DNA of 64,000 nt from assembly GCA_021229015.1 (NCBI GenBank), contig CM037788.1, positions 56,913,525-56,977,524 on the forward strand. The letters run 5' to 3'. The DNA is from Solen grandis. Taxonomy: Eukaryota > Mollusca > Bivalvia > Adapedonta > Solenidae. The translations under genes and the position numbers were made by a program. Positions 24,480 through 35,099 of this stretch are shown piece after piece. Below the pieces are notes generated by a model that worked only from the letters and a program-made list of their open reading frames with translations, was not told the origin of the DNA and ran no database searches. The stretch's first letter is position 1; each line of letters opens with the position of its first letter.

Positions 24480-26460
24480 CTCTCCCCCGACTGTCAAGTA
24501 TAGTGCTTAGATGTCAGGATTGGGAGAGTTTTTGAACTTTTTCCCCCCGGGATTTAATGGGAAATGTGCCCAACCCCCAAACCCCACACAGCATATCGCC
24601 CAAATAGCAGAAAATGGGTTCAAAATCAAGTGGGGCCCCCATCCACAAACTACTTCAGTCAAGGGGCCCAGCAATTTCCACACCTTTTGGGCAGAAAATA
24701 GTCGGGGAAAGGGAACAAAGTCTTCCACAGCCCCAGCTACACTTCTTGTTACCCAAATCTGCATTGAGAGCACTGGATTGAAATTATTCTTGGGCTCCCT
24801 TTTTACAGACGGGACAAGGGGGCAATGCGGGAATCCGAAATAGGGGAAAAACCCCGGGGCCCGACCCCAAAGCTTGGGTTTTTTTTTATGTTGACCCCAT
24901 AGCCCTTTTTATTTCCCTACCATCCTTCCAAGTCCTTTAGTTTTTTGAGATGCATTCGTCCAAGGGGTCACTACTACAACCGGGCTTTGGGTTTAAACAT
25001 TCCAAGGGCGCCAGTCCAAAAATTTAAGTTTACAAATTTCCTTTCCCGCACAATGATGAAGAGGAGGGGATGAAACAATCCCTGGGCCCCCCAAAACCCC
25101 CACCAAATTCTTCACTGAAAGTCCTTTTTAAAACCCACCCGGCTTCGACATTGGTGACTCCCCCTGGGGGATGGGGAACAGCCCACTTCTCAACGCCAAG
25201 ATTTCTCAAAGCCCACCAAAGAACTTTTCCCAGGAACACGATCAAAAGCTTTCCCCAAGATACAATGGCCCTTTTTAGCCAAAGGCCCACAAAGAAAAAC
25301 TTTCCCCCCTTTTTTGAAAACCCCCAAACTTTCATTTTTGGGGCCCAAAGGGAAACACCCCACCCTTTTTGGAAAGGGAAAAGGTTTTTTTTAAACATTT
25401 TTTTTTTCCTTTTTATTTTTTTTTTTTTTATTTTTTTTCCTTTTTTTTTTATTTTTTTTTTTTTTTTTTAACCCCCCCTTTAGGTTTTTTTTTTTCCACC
25501 CGATTTTTTTTTTTTTTTTTTTTTTTTTAACCCCCGCCCCCCTTTTTTAAGGCCCATTTTTTTTTTCCCTTTTTTTTCCCCTTTTTTTTTTATTTTTTTT
25601 TTTTTTTTTAATTTTTTTTTTTTTGTTTGTTTTTTTTTTTTTTTTTTTTTTTTTTTTCTTTTTTTCCCATTTTTTTTTAAGGGGGGTCCCCAAACCTCAC
25701 CCAAGACTTTTTCTCAAATGCCCAAAATAACCATACCAAACCTCGCCAGCTTAAATTTTATCATCTCAGAACAACACCTGAGGCCGGCCCCTTTGCCACT
25801 TTTTCCCTCCCTTTCTGAGTGCAGTGCAGATTAATTTTCCCAAAGGGGATTGATGGACGGTCCTTTAACTGGAAACAACCTCAGAATAAAACTCTTTGGG
25901 CCCCTCGAACTCAAAATTTAAACAACCTTTCATAGTGCTCAACCCAAGCCTTCCCCTTTTCCTTTAACACAACTGGGCACTCACCAGCATCATTTTTGTA
26001 AAACTTCTCCAAACCGGGCAATTTTCCCGGTTTTGCCCTTCCTTTTGTTTGATATCTTAAAGAGCTTTTTATCATTGGGGGATATTTTGGCCCAATTTTT
26101 CCTTTTCCAAACTTCGACTTTGCTTTCCGACTAAATTCTTTTTTCTTGTCACTAGCCTCTCGTAAAACAACTTAGCTCTTGGCTTCGCTCAACTTGCCCC
26201 CTTTTAAACCCGGGGCCTTTTAGGGTTTTAAAAATGCTCGTTTTCAACTTGATGGCTTTTAACCTTGTCCCTTCCACCACCAGGGGCTCCCTCCCATTGG
26301 TGGTTTTTAGAAGTCCCCCAAAAAACCTCCTTTTGGCGGGATCCAGCAAGAGCAGAAATCTTTTTCCCTTTAAGGTACCTTTAAATGTATCCACAACAGC
26401 AAAATCTTTAACTTCCAGGGGCAGATACGTGGGGGGAATTTCCTCTTTTTTTTTTTGCGA
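24480..26460 (-). pseudogene. Non-LTR retrotransposon (LINE) reverse transcriptase remnant
   Basis: Minus-strand fragments in shifting frames follow the order of a LINE ORF2. Upstream-linker sequence KGKAWVEHYERLF is near 25,950, and the RT core VLWWALRNLGVEKW is near 25,190-25,230. The TFSEEF...SS segment follows near 25,080-25,120, where the family has the 'HQGS' block, here badly altered. A Cys-rich tail with SIQCSQCRF lies near 24,760-24,790, as in LINEs ending with a small zinc-binding domain after the RT. The element would copy its RNA into DNA at a nicked target. The catalytic YADD block is not readable, and a poly-T block interrupts the region at 25,395-25,680. The clade is not certain. 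Confidence 0.7.
25395..25680. repeat. Poly-T/C-rich block
   Basis: Almost 290 bases of T runs broken by short CCCC or AA. It lies in the middle of the LINE reverse transcriptase, between segments that should be nearly contiguous in the protein. It is more likely a consensus artefact than a genuine insertion. The lysine-rich open frame on its minus strand is meaningless. Confidence 0.7.
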
Positions 26461-26936
26461 CTAACTTAAAGTCGCACACATGATATTAAAGCTGCTGGCC
26501 CCATTTTTTCCCAAAAGGGATACCTTTACATCGTTGACTGCCCCCCCCCCCCAAAAAACTCTTTCGGTAAGTATTAGCCCATCTGGTCCTGTGGGGGAAA
26601 ACCGGGGCAGTATTAATGAGGTGGGGATGTTTTCATGAAACCCGGGGGTTTTCCGATAAAAAAATCGTTACCACGGCGAACTCTAAACACTTGGGCCCCC
26701 TTCTGGGGGGGGAGTCCCAAAACCCTACTTTCCCGGCCTCTGCGAAACCAAGCTTTCAGCACCCACATGCCCATTCCACAAAGCCCATGAAATTATGATC
26801 TTCAACCACAGAGAAAAGAAATGACTTGCATATAAGGACATTTTATTTCTACATCTTTTCTACAACTTCGATTTGATACCAATAAATGCCCATATATAAT
26901 CTGATGACTGGGACGGCCATTTAGCCTGTATCTTAC

Positions 26937-27035
26937 CTAATGAGGAGGCAAACACTAGACCAAAGCCGCAGGCCAGTGGTCCACCCATGTTGAGGAACTT
27001 CTCGCTGGGAGCACACATGGCAAGGGTGGACAATC
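26937..27035 (-). CDS. GHITM: GHITM exon LSTLAMCAPSEKFLNMGGP
   Basis: A clean 99-base exon in one frame. Acceptor CCTGTTACAG before 27,035 and donor GTAAGA after 26,937. LSTLAMCAPSEKFLNMGGP followed by LACGFGLVFASSLG is nearly diagnostic of GHITM. No indel is needed here, in line with the better sequence quality of 26,800-29,900. Confidence 0.92.
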
Positions 27036-30000
27036 CTGTAACACAATGTACATTAAGGTATCATGTGTAGATATGTAGGACGATAGTACACCCAAAAGCA
27101 CTCTGGCATAGTATCACTCTGTACCTACTTTCAAAGCTACCTTCCAAAGCTGTTAGACAGACAAAGAGGCTAACATTTATATGAAAATTCAGATAAACAA
27201 AAACAAACAAGAGGGCCAAGATGGCCCTAGATCGCTCACCTGAGAAAAGTATCATTCATTGCCTGTACAAAACAGATTGCTTTAGAATAAGATGATGAGG
27301 TGAACAATGTTCAGGAATTTTCTGACCCATCCACAAAAGATATCATCATGACAAACATTCTGCCAAAGTTTGAGGATGATTGGACCAAAAATGTTGCCCT
27401 CAGAGTATAAATAAGATTTTTCTAAGATTTGACCTACTGACCTACATTTCTATCCAGCCCCACCCATTTTCAAACTGGTTCGAGATATCATCATGACAAA
27501 CAATCTGACCAAGTTTGAGGAAGATGCATCAAAACTGTGGCCTTTAGTGTGTAAACAAGATTTTCCTAAGATTTGACCTATTGACCTACTTTTCGGTCCG
27601 GCCCTGCCCATTTTCGAAAGGGTTCAAGATATCATCAAGACAAACATTCTGACCAAGTTTGAGGAAGATTGGATTAAAATTGTAGCCTCTAGTGTGTAAA
27701 CAAGATTTTTCTAAGATTTGACCTACTGACCTACTTTTTGATCCAACCTGACCCATTTTCAAAAGGGTTCAAGATATCATCAAGACAAACATACTGACCA
27801 AGTTTGAGGAAGATTGGATCAAAATTGTGGCCTCTAGTGTGAAAACAAGATTTTTCTAAGATTTGACCTTCTGACCTTCTTTTGGATCCAACCTGACCCA
27901 TTTTCAAAAGGGTTCAAGATATCATCAAGACAAACATTCTGACCAAGTTTGAGGAAGATTGGATTAAAATTGTAGCCTCTAGTGTGTAAACAAGATTTTT
28001 CTAAGATTTGACCTACTGACCTACTTTTGGATCAAACCTGACCCATTTTCAAAAGGGTTCAAGATATCATCAAGACAAACATTCTGACCAAGTTTGAGGA
28101 AGATTGGATCAAAATTGTGGCCTCTAGTGTGTAAACAAGATTTTTCTAAGATTTGACCTACTGACCTACTTTTGGATCCAACCTGACCCATTTCAAAAGG
28201 CTTCAAGAAACATCAAGACAAACATTCTGACCAGTTTGAGGAAGATTGGATCAAATTGTGGCCTCTAAGTGTGTAAACATCAAAATTGTTGACGGACGAC
28301 AAGATTTTTCTAAGTTTGACCTACTGACCTATTTTTGATCCAACCTGACCCATTTTCAAAAGGGTTCAAGATATCATCAAGACAAACATTCTGACCAAGT
28401 TTGAGGAAGATTGGATCAAAATTGTGGCTTCTAGTGTGTAAACATCAAAATTGTTGATGGACGACAAGATTTTTCTAAGATTTGACCTACTGACCTACTT
28501 TTTGATCCAACCTGACCCATTTTCGAAAGGGTTCAAGATATCCTCAGACAAACATTCTGACCAAGTTTGAGGAAGATTGGATCAAAATTGTGGCCTCTAG
28601 TGTGTAAACATCAAAATTGTTGACGGACGACGGCAGACGACAATCAAGTATCCCAAAAGCTCACCCTGAGCTATGCTCATCTTTTCTTATGAGTATTTCA
28701 AACGAAAGCTCATTTAAAATCAAATCTTAAGATATTTGGACATGTGAATCAAAGTGTCCAGACAATTTGTCTAGTCACAAAGCATGTAATGGTAATTCAT
28801 TAATCAAACAGAAGAGCCTTCAGAATTGTCTCTGTTTTCTTTCTATCAAGACAACCAAATTAAAAAGTAAACAGTTCTTTCTCTGATTAAGATGCAAATT
28901 AATTTTCTATTTTGCTACCCTCCACTTTGCCAAACAAACTTCCCAAAATTGTTATTCCATTTTGGGCCTCACAAACTTCTGTTTTTTTCTATTAATTCCA
29001 ATTTTGTTCTCCAGTGACAGCGACATTCAACCCAATCTTTGTGACAATGAAAAACTTTTTTTAGATTCACTTAAGAACCATTTAAAGACACTGAGAGAGT
29101 GGATGTATGTTGATTTCACTAAAATATAAAAAGATAGTCTGTAAATGATCATCTTACCTCCAACAACTCCAGCCGTGTACCAAGCTGCCCCACCAAGATG
29201 GGTCCACCAATCATTGTAATAGGGCCACAACCGCTCCATCAAGGCTGCATGGCAAGCCAGGCCAGTTGTTTTATTTACCAATTCCCTCCTTGTATTGGAA
29301 TAGAATGTGCCACCATTGATGTACCAATGATAGCAGCAAAATGTAGCACCAATGGCCTGAAAGTAAATCAAAAGCAGGGCTTAAGTATTGCAAGCAATAC
29401 ATTTATACTCATTATCGAACATGATTTTAAAGCCAAATGACTGCTGTGAACTTGACCTTGAAGGTGACCTGGTTTTTTTTCCCAAAAACACATCATGCTA
29501 TTCAGGGATCATGTGAGCCCAGTTACTTCAACAAGAGTGTTCTTTGGGACACGTGTCACCTGCTAAATGTGACGGGAAAAGTGTGATAGACAGACAATGG
29601 CGGAAAAGTGATCCTTTGTCACCTCTGCTTACAGCAGGTGAAACAAAAAGACCATACACAACAAAGTTGCAGCCAAGTCACGATTTTAAGGTCAACTAAG
29701 TGCTGTAACCTTGACCTTCAAGCAAGAAAGCGGGTTCTTTTTTATGAAACATCATCTTGCCCTAGGGATCACTTACGGTAAGTTATTTCAAAACATACCA
29801 TACTCAAAAAAGTTCAGCCAGGACATGCTGACATACACAGAAAAGTGTGCCGCTATATGCCACTTGCAGCATATCAATTGACTGCTTATCAATTATACAT
29901 GTACTTACCAACATTGAGTTTTTGGACCATTGCCATCAGTTTGGCATTTTTACTGACTGCAACAGCTGTAATGGCAGTCACTCCAACTCCACCACCAAAG

Positions 30001-33000
30001 TACATGTATGTATCCTTGATCCGTGCCTTTCACATACTGAGCCAGAGGCTGAAATCCAAATATGAACTAAATGTAAAGGAGCTAAGAAATTATTTAAAGC
30101 TTCTGAAAAAGAGAGAGAGATTTTACAACTACTGTCCAAGCATAATCATCATTTTGAAAAAAAAAAAAAAAAAGTTTCAAACAAGTAATAATTTTAACAG
30201 TGAAGTGTTATTAAGTCTCCCAAACGAAGTTTCTCCTTAACCTATTTTAAACGAAGGGTTTTTGAGAAATAAGGCCATAAGTAAAATTGAGGGGGGGGGG
30301 CCTGACCCCGGGAAATGATCCATGTGAACATCAAAATATACCATTCAATCCATCTGATCATGAGGAACAAAATATATATGGTTTATGGGTGGGATCTCAA
30401 TGGTTTTTGAAATAAAGGTCAAAAGTAAAACTGACGGGGAAAGGGCCAACCCCTTTGTGACCCCCATGACACTAAAGAGACCATTTAATCTGTCTTATCA
30501 TGAGGAACAAGAATATCATCAGTTTTTGAGATATAAGGTCATAAGTAAAATTCATGGGTAGGGCCGTGCCCCCTGCGTGCCCTTTGGGGACCAAAAAAGT
30601 ACCATTCAATCTGTCTCATCATGAGGAACAAAAATTTTAAAAGGGTTTAAGGGTTGGGGACCTCAACAGTTTTTTGAGATTAAGATCAAAAGAAAAATTC
30701 AGGGGGGGGGTTCGACTCTTGGTGACCACAGAACCAAAGTATACTACCGTATACACCAACAAAATAGGCACACTTTTTTTCAGATAATTCAAGTTATAGA
30801 GGGGTGCGCCTTATATGATGATATACAGCTTTTCAGGTTTTTTTTTCAATCCCCGAGAAGTGAAAAATTACCGGTTTTAACGATCTCAGAAAATGGATAT
30901 ACTGAAACCAATGAATACGATAATATGACAACAAAGTCTATACGAAACCATGATAAACAATACCAATTATTGCTTTTGTTCTTATTAGGTTATCCCTACA
31001 GGTATATTTCATGATAAAAGATCGTGAGAATCTGAAACAACTTGATGGAAGCCATTTTCAATATAAACAAATAAGTTTTTTTTAAACGGGACCTCAAGAT
31101 GTATAGGAGAAACTTGACAGGTGGTAATTGTTACGTAATGTTTGTTAGTTGGGAGAATTTTGACAGGTGACAATGGTCTCCAGTGTTAGAATGCGGGACA
31201 CGGTTGAGTAATGTCATGTTATGAAAATGTGTCCCCTTTTAAACCAACCCGTCGTTAATGTAACGGTCTAACGGTAATCTTATGCCATGTGTAAATAAAA
31301 CGGTTCACCGTATGATTAGCCCGGTGACGTACGGATAGCTTTCGGTCTGTCAAAATACGACGGCGCAAATTTCAAAACAAGATTTCGCCGCATACGATAC
31401 GATAAGTGATTTTTTTTTCAATTAAGTTACCCTGAAAGTTAGGATGACCCTTTAAACGAGCTTCGCCTAAATCGACCGTGTACAGTATTCAATTTTCTCA
31501 TTATGTGGAAAAAAAAATAATATGGTTCGGGGTTGGAAATATGAAATAATTAACTGAAATACTTTTTTATGCAACAAACATGTGTCCAGAGGTCACAGAT
31601 GCCCCCACCTGTCGCTTTTTCCAAAACAAAGGCCTGGAGCGCAAGTCATGTCCTGAGTAATATATCCATGCAGTTTAAAGTCTGTAGCATTGTATTAATG
31701 CCGTCAATGAGTATGTACTGTTGCATCTCTAAACAAATATGTAACAAATATTTGCTTTTATGTCCCGAATAATAAACACTGGTTAGGGAAGAATAAGGGG
31801 TCTTTGTGCTTCATGCTCAGGCGAGCTAAAGCAGGGTTGATAGCCTAGTAATCACAGACAGGAAAAGAATCAAACACAAAGAGAAGTACAAATACTTACA
31901 CCAATTGATCAATTTTTCCTTCCGGGTTTGAAAAAACCCAAGCCATAAAAGCAAGATACCTAGGCCCAGTCCTGATGCTCCCAACACCAATCCTTTACCC
32001 AGTGAAAAGGCTAAAAAAAAGAAGAAGATAAGACATATTTTCTAATACTTATGCAAGCATGATATACATATGGTACCACTTTTCAATCACTAATTTAAAT
32101 GAAATTTATGAAAACATATTCTAAAAACCTTAAAAAAGCCCCTCACCCCCATGATTTCTTATTTGAATTGAAAAATCAGTAAATACTGCTTAACTGTCCA
32201 TGACACCAATCTCCAAGGATTTGAGAAATGAAAACGCACATTTTGATTCATATAGTATCCTGTTTGCCCCCATTATCTAGAAATTAAGAGATTCAAAGAA
32301 AAATTATTCTTCACAATAAATCATTTAAATTTAAACGATTGACTTCAAAACCTAAAATATTTTTTACTTAAACATTTTGGGTTATCAATCATGCTCTGTG
32401 CAGTATACTTTTAAAAGCATCAGAGACTTAAGATTATTCATTTCAACCATCATGGTTGCTGCAAAACTATTTTATTTTATTATTTCTACTGTAGTGAACT
32501 TTTTTTTACATACATTAAAAAATCAATTAATAGTTTTCTGTTTTAAACATGCTTGTATCCTTTAAATGGATTGCAATTTTCAGAAAAATGAATGACCACA
32601 ACTTATGTCTATTTTCATTAACTTGCCACACATACAAACTTTTATACATAGAACTGTATGAAAGTTACGTTCATATAGGAACCCAAATGTACGAGGATTA
32701 GGGATATGCTATCTACACTCAGGATGTAAAATTCCAAAAATTATCATTTACCCGTCTAGTTTTTCCAGAAATTGTGATAGTAAAATTAAGAAAACTGCTA
32801 TGAAATGTTCTGATTTTCCACTCACTCTACACTTATTTTTAGTGGCAAAGGCAAGGGGAGTTTTAAAACATCAATTTTCAGTAATATTACTCTTAACAGT
32901 TTTCATGTTTTAAGGGCTAAACAAGGCAACCTAAAAGAATCAAATGTATAAATTTGAGTTGAACAACCTGTATCCCCCTGCGGAGCCATGATTTTCTCTT

Positions 33001-33201
33001 TCAGTGTTGACTGCTTTTCCAAAGTCTGTCGCCGACCAAAGCGAGAGGCTCTTTCTTGTGTAGCATAGTTCTGTGCTTTTTGTAATGTTGCTACATTTAA
33101 GAATTGGTTGTGCAGTCTTGGCCCGACGTCCCAGGGTTGAGACAAATGCTGTCAGTGGCACTGTTGTGGAGAATCGTGCAGCCAACATTGTGAATGTCCT
33201 C
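26937..33201 (-). CDS. GHITM: GHITM/TMBIM5-like mitochondrial inner-membrane protein gene (partial, 5 coding exons)
   Basis: Five minus-strand exons with GT/AG borders encode, in order, the mitochondrial presequence (MLAARFS), a basic linker, the membrane segments and the strongly conserved AAWYTAGVVGG | LSTLAMCAPSEKFLNMGGP region of growth-hormone-inducible transmembrane protein. Vertebrate GHITM is about 345 residues in the BAX-inhibitor-1 family. It sits in the mitochondrial inner membrane, shapes cristae and takes part in cation (Ca2+/H+) exchange. Splice phases agree across the 32,968/32,010 and 29,158/27,035 junctions. The last exons (about 90 residues) were not found downstream of 26,937, where the sequence is homopolymer-rich. 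Single-base indels disrupt exons 33,201-32,968, 32,010-31,900, 30,048-29,909 and 29,356-29,158. Because exon structure is intact, I favour sequence error over pseudogenisation. Confidence 0.88.
27207..28692. repeat. TIR-edged element with nine-copy ~145-bp tandem array in a GHITM intron
   Basis: It begins ACAAGAGGGCCAAGATGGCC at 27,207, the same end as the element at 11,280, and closes with GCTCACCCTGAGC near 28,660. Inside, GATATCATCA-type repeat starts occur at 27,339, 27,483, 27,628, 27,773, 27,918, 28,063, about 28,207, 28,370 and 28,537. Spacing is 144-145 bases, then 163-166 after gain of an ATTGTTGACGGACGAC insert. Each unit has GACCAAGTTTGAGGAAGATT and TGACCTACTGACCTACTTTT. Confidence 0.9.
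29158..29356 (-). CDS. GHITM: GHITM exon ending AAWYTAGVVG
   Basis: Acceptor TTTCAG before 29,356, donor GTAAGA after 29,158. It starts with the AIGATF membrane segment and ends with AAWYTAGVVG, a signature of GHITM. The middle needs several frame changes; the first is an extra T in a TTTT run near 29,343. The final G joins GA of the next exon to make Gly. Confidence 0.85.
29440..29850. repeat. Interspersed repeat in GHITM intron
   Basis: Two related segments occur: 'AACTTGACCTTGAAGGTGACC...CATCATGC..' from 29,450 and 'AACCTTGACCTTCAAGC...CATCATCTTGCC' from 29,706. They are separated by a GTGTCACCTGCTAAATGTGA stretch that also resembles 3,610-3,630. Non-coding. Confidence 0.5.
29909..30048 (-). 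CDS. GHITM: GHITM exon, TYMYFGGGVGVTA region
   Basis: Acceptor TTTGGATTTCAG before 30,048, donor GTAAGT after 29,909. It encodes QYVK, then TYMYFGGGVGVTAITAVAVS and KNAKLMAMVQ, matching the second membrane segment of the family. One surplus G near 30,021 (GGC in place of GC) shifts the frame between the two parts. Confidence 0.85.
30255..30740. repeat. Degenerate tandem repeat, ~120-140-bp period
   Basis: CATGAGGAACAA recurs at about 30,359, 30,497 and 30,617, each preceded by ACCATT.AATC.GTCT.ATC and followed by a TTTTTGAGAT-AAGGTCA segment. It lies within a GHITM intron. Confidence 0.75.
30740..31495. mobile_element. Possible MITE with GCGCCTTAT-type ends
   Basis: The left end (ACTACCGTATACACC near 30,743, then GGTGCGCCTTATAT near 30,804) is roughly inverted relative to the right end near 31,450-31,490 (GCTTCGCC, GACCGTGTACAGTATT). 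GCGCCTTATA motifs near both ends are typical of some pogo/Tigger-derived MITEs. The match is imperfect and the interior is non-coding. Confidence 0.4.
31900..32010 (-). CDS. GHITM: GHITM exon, first membrane segment
   Basis: Acceptor TTTTTTTTAG before 32,010, donor GTAAGT after 31,900. It begins FSLGKGLVLGASGLGLG, the Gly-rich start of the first hydrophobic segment. The second half reads sensibly only if the frame slips twice within about 40 bases (near GGGTTTTTTCAAACCCGG), again pointing to local indel errors. Confidence 0.75.
32968..33201 (-). CDS. GHITM: GHITM first coding exon (start codon at 33,188)
   Basis: The acceptor TTTTTTTTTTCCAG precedes 33,201, 13 untranslated bases follow, then ATG at 33,188-33,186. 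MLAARFSTTVPLTAF matches the family N-terminus, a mitochondrial targeting peptide. The later part (NYATQERASRFGRRQTLEKQ) is in another frame, so a one-base change lies between about 33,150 and 33,060. The donor CAG|GTTGTT ends the exon at 32,968, leaving a G that joins CC of the next exon to give Ala. A 5' untranslated exon upstream is implied. Confidence 0.85.
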
Positions 33202-33940
33202 CTGGAAAAAAAAAAAATTCATTTGTGTTTTTCAGTGGTATTTAAAACAAAACATTACTGGGAGGGGTATATTTTAAAAGATAATTAACCCCTTTAATTG
33301 TCCAGACCAGAAAAATCCTTGCTAAGCTGTCCCAACAAATATTCCTGTATCGGGAGGTGGTGGGGTATGGAAGGCATTGCATTCCTGGTGTTTTTTTTTT
33401 TTAAAAATTAAGAGGTCGAATTTTTAAAAGTTTTTTTTTTTTTTAACTGAATATCAGGTTTCCTTTTGATTGACCTGCATCTTAAACATTGTCCCGAATT
33501 CACACAACGAGTCACATGGTGTTTAATTTGAATATGAGACATGACTGACTTTTTTTTGATCATATGGGACCGCGAAAACAACTCGTCATATCACGTTCTC
33601 ACGTGCAAACGGTGTAAACATAAACTTTTTATACCCCGAAAACTGGTTAGTCAAACAAACCTTTTCAACTCCTCTTCAGATCTGATAAGAAAAAAACTAA
33701 ACTTTTCAATATTTCTACATCAATGTTTAAGATATAACTTTACTTCTAACAACAATCCAACCGTTATGTAACAGGTTCTACCATGATGCAACATCCTAAT
33801 CACATTTCATCTACAGGCAATCCGAAAAAAAAAATCATTGCTTGCATCGATTGCAAATAAATCACCCTTAAGTAATACTAAGAAGAAAATTTATAAATGT
33901 AGTACAATGCTTACCTTAAAACTCAAAAATTTTTTTGGTA
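33202..33940. other. Sequence upstream of GHITM coding exon
   Basis: This should contain the 5' untranslated exon and promoter of GHITM. No TATA box or exon can be assigned. A/T homopolymer runs occur at 33,210-33,220, 33,391-33,400 and 33,430-33,445. Confidence 0.4.
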
Positions 33941-33944
33941 TCCC

Positions 33945-34700
33945 CTTGAAACTTAAAACGGGGGGATAAAATCCTTGAGGTGGAGTGCAGTGCACAAGAA
34001 TGAAACCTGACTTTATATTTCTGAGAAATTGCCCTTTGTTGTTTTTTCAGTTTTAAAAATTTTTGTCAGGGCAAACCAAAAAGTTTTTGAGGGCTGATTA
34101 AAACTTTTATAAAATAATCTCTTTTGAAGAGGAGGCGTTAATAAATGAAAAACCTCACTTTCTTTTTTTTCCGATTATTGCCCTTTTGTTGATTCTCAGT
34201 CTTTATTTTTGTCAGGAGCATAACATAAAAATATTTGGATTTGCTTTGAAACTTCAAGAGGAAAGGATTCATGATTTGTAGTGCAGTGCATAAGAATAAA
34301 CTTGTTTTTATTTTCTGAGTTTTTCCCCTTTTTTATTTTCAATTAATTTTTGTCTGGGGCAAACTCGAAAGTATTTAGGTGTTGACTTGAAACTTATAGA
34401 TCTCAATGGTCTAGTGCAGTGCACATGAATGTAACCCTTGTTTTCTTTTTCCTTGAGTTATTGCCCTTTGTTGATACTCAACTTCTTTTGCGGGAGCTAA
34501 CCGAAAGTTTTTTGAGGATTATTTTGAAACCTCACAGGGGGAAAGATCCATGGGGGCATTGTGCAAGAATGAAACTGTTGTATTTTTGATTATTTCCCTT
34601 TGTTTTTTTTTTGGATTTAATTTTTGTGGGGCCTTTTAAAATTTGAAGGGTTTTTTCCCCTTAAAAATTTATGAGATAGATCTCTTGGCTGAGCATACAC
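33945..34700. repeat. Degenerate tandem repeat, ~140-bp period
   Basis: GTGCAGTGCA-type cores lie at about 33,985, 34,281 and 34,413, with weaker ones near 34,135 and 34,553. Each is followed by AAGAATGAA-like sequence and a TTGCCCTTTGTT block. About five units. Confidence 0.7.
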
Positions 34701-34895
34701 AAAAATGAAACTCAATAAGATAATGATGACTACAAACTTTCAACATATATATAATTAACGTCATAAGGCTTAATACGTCATAATTTTCTATACAGTTAAA
34801 TTTTGAATTCATAGTCATTCTGACACTCCTCTGATGAAGACTGTATAGTCGAAAGTGCTCGGAAAATTATTACATATTGCACTGTTGAATATTTT

Positions 34896-34958
34896 ATTCC
34901 CCCCCCCCCCCCCCAAAAAAAAAAATATATATATATATATATGGGTGTGTGTGTGTGA
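34896..34958. repeat. Poly-C/poly-A/(TA)n/(TG)n compound microsatellite
   Basis: A C-run of about 16, an A-run, then TA and TG dinucleotides. Directly visible. Confidence 0.95.
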
Positions 34959-35099
34959 TTTGGTGTTATTTTGTACCTCACAAAATAGATTATGCTTTAT
35001 CAATAATTTGTCAAAATATCGATTTTCTAGTCAATTCTTTCATCAAACATGCTTAAATGCAGGGGACACAAGTGTTCCGAGGAACACCCACATCTAGTT

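Noticed and set aside
25480..25704. Minus-strand 74-residue lysine-rich open frame
   Set aside because: Pure product of the poly-T block.
27339..28690. CRISPR-like regular repeat spacing
   Set aside because: Units are contiguous 145-bp tandem repeats without unique spacers, in a eukaryotic intron.
29847..30240. Plus-strand 131-residue frame
   Set aside because: Antisense to a GHITM exon and intron.
31569..31772. Plus-strand 67-residue frame
   Set aside because: Within a GHITM intron, no motif or splice support.
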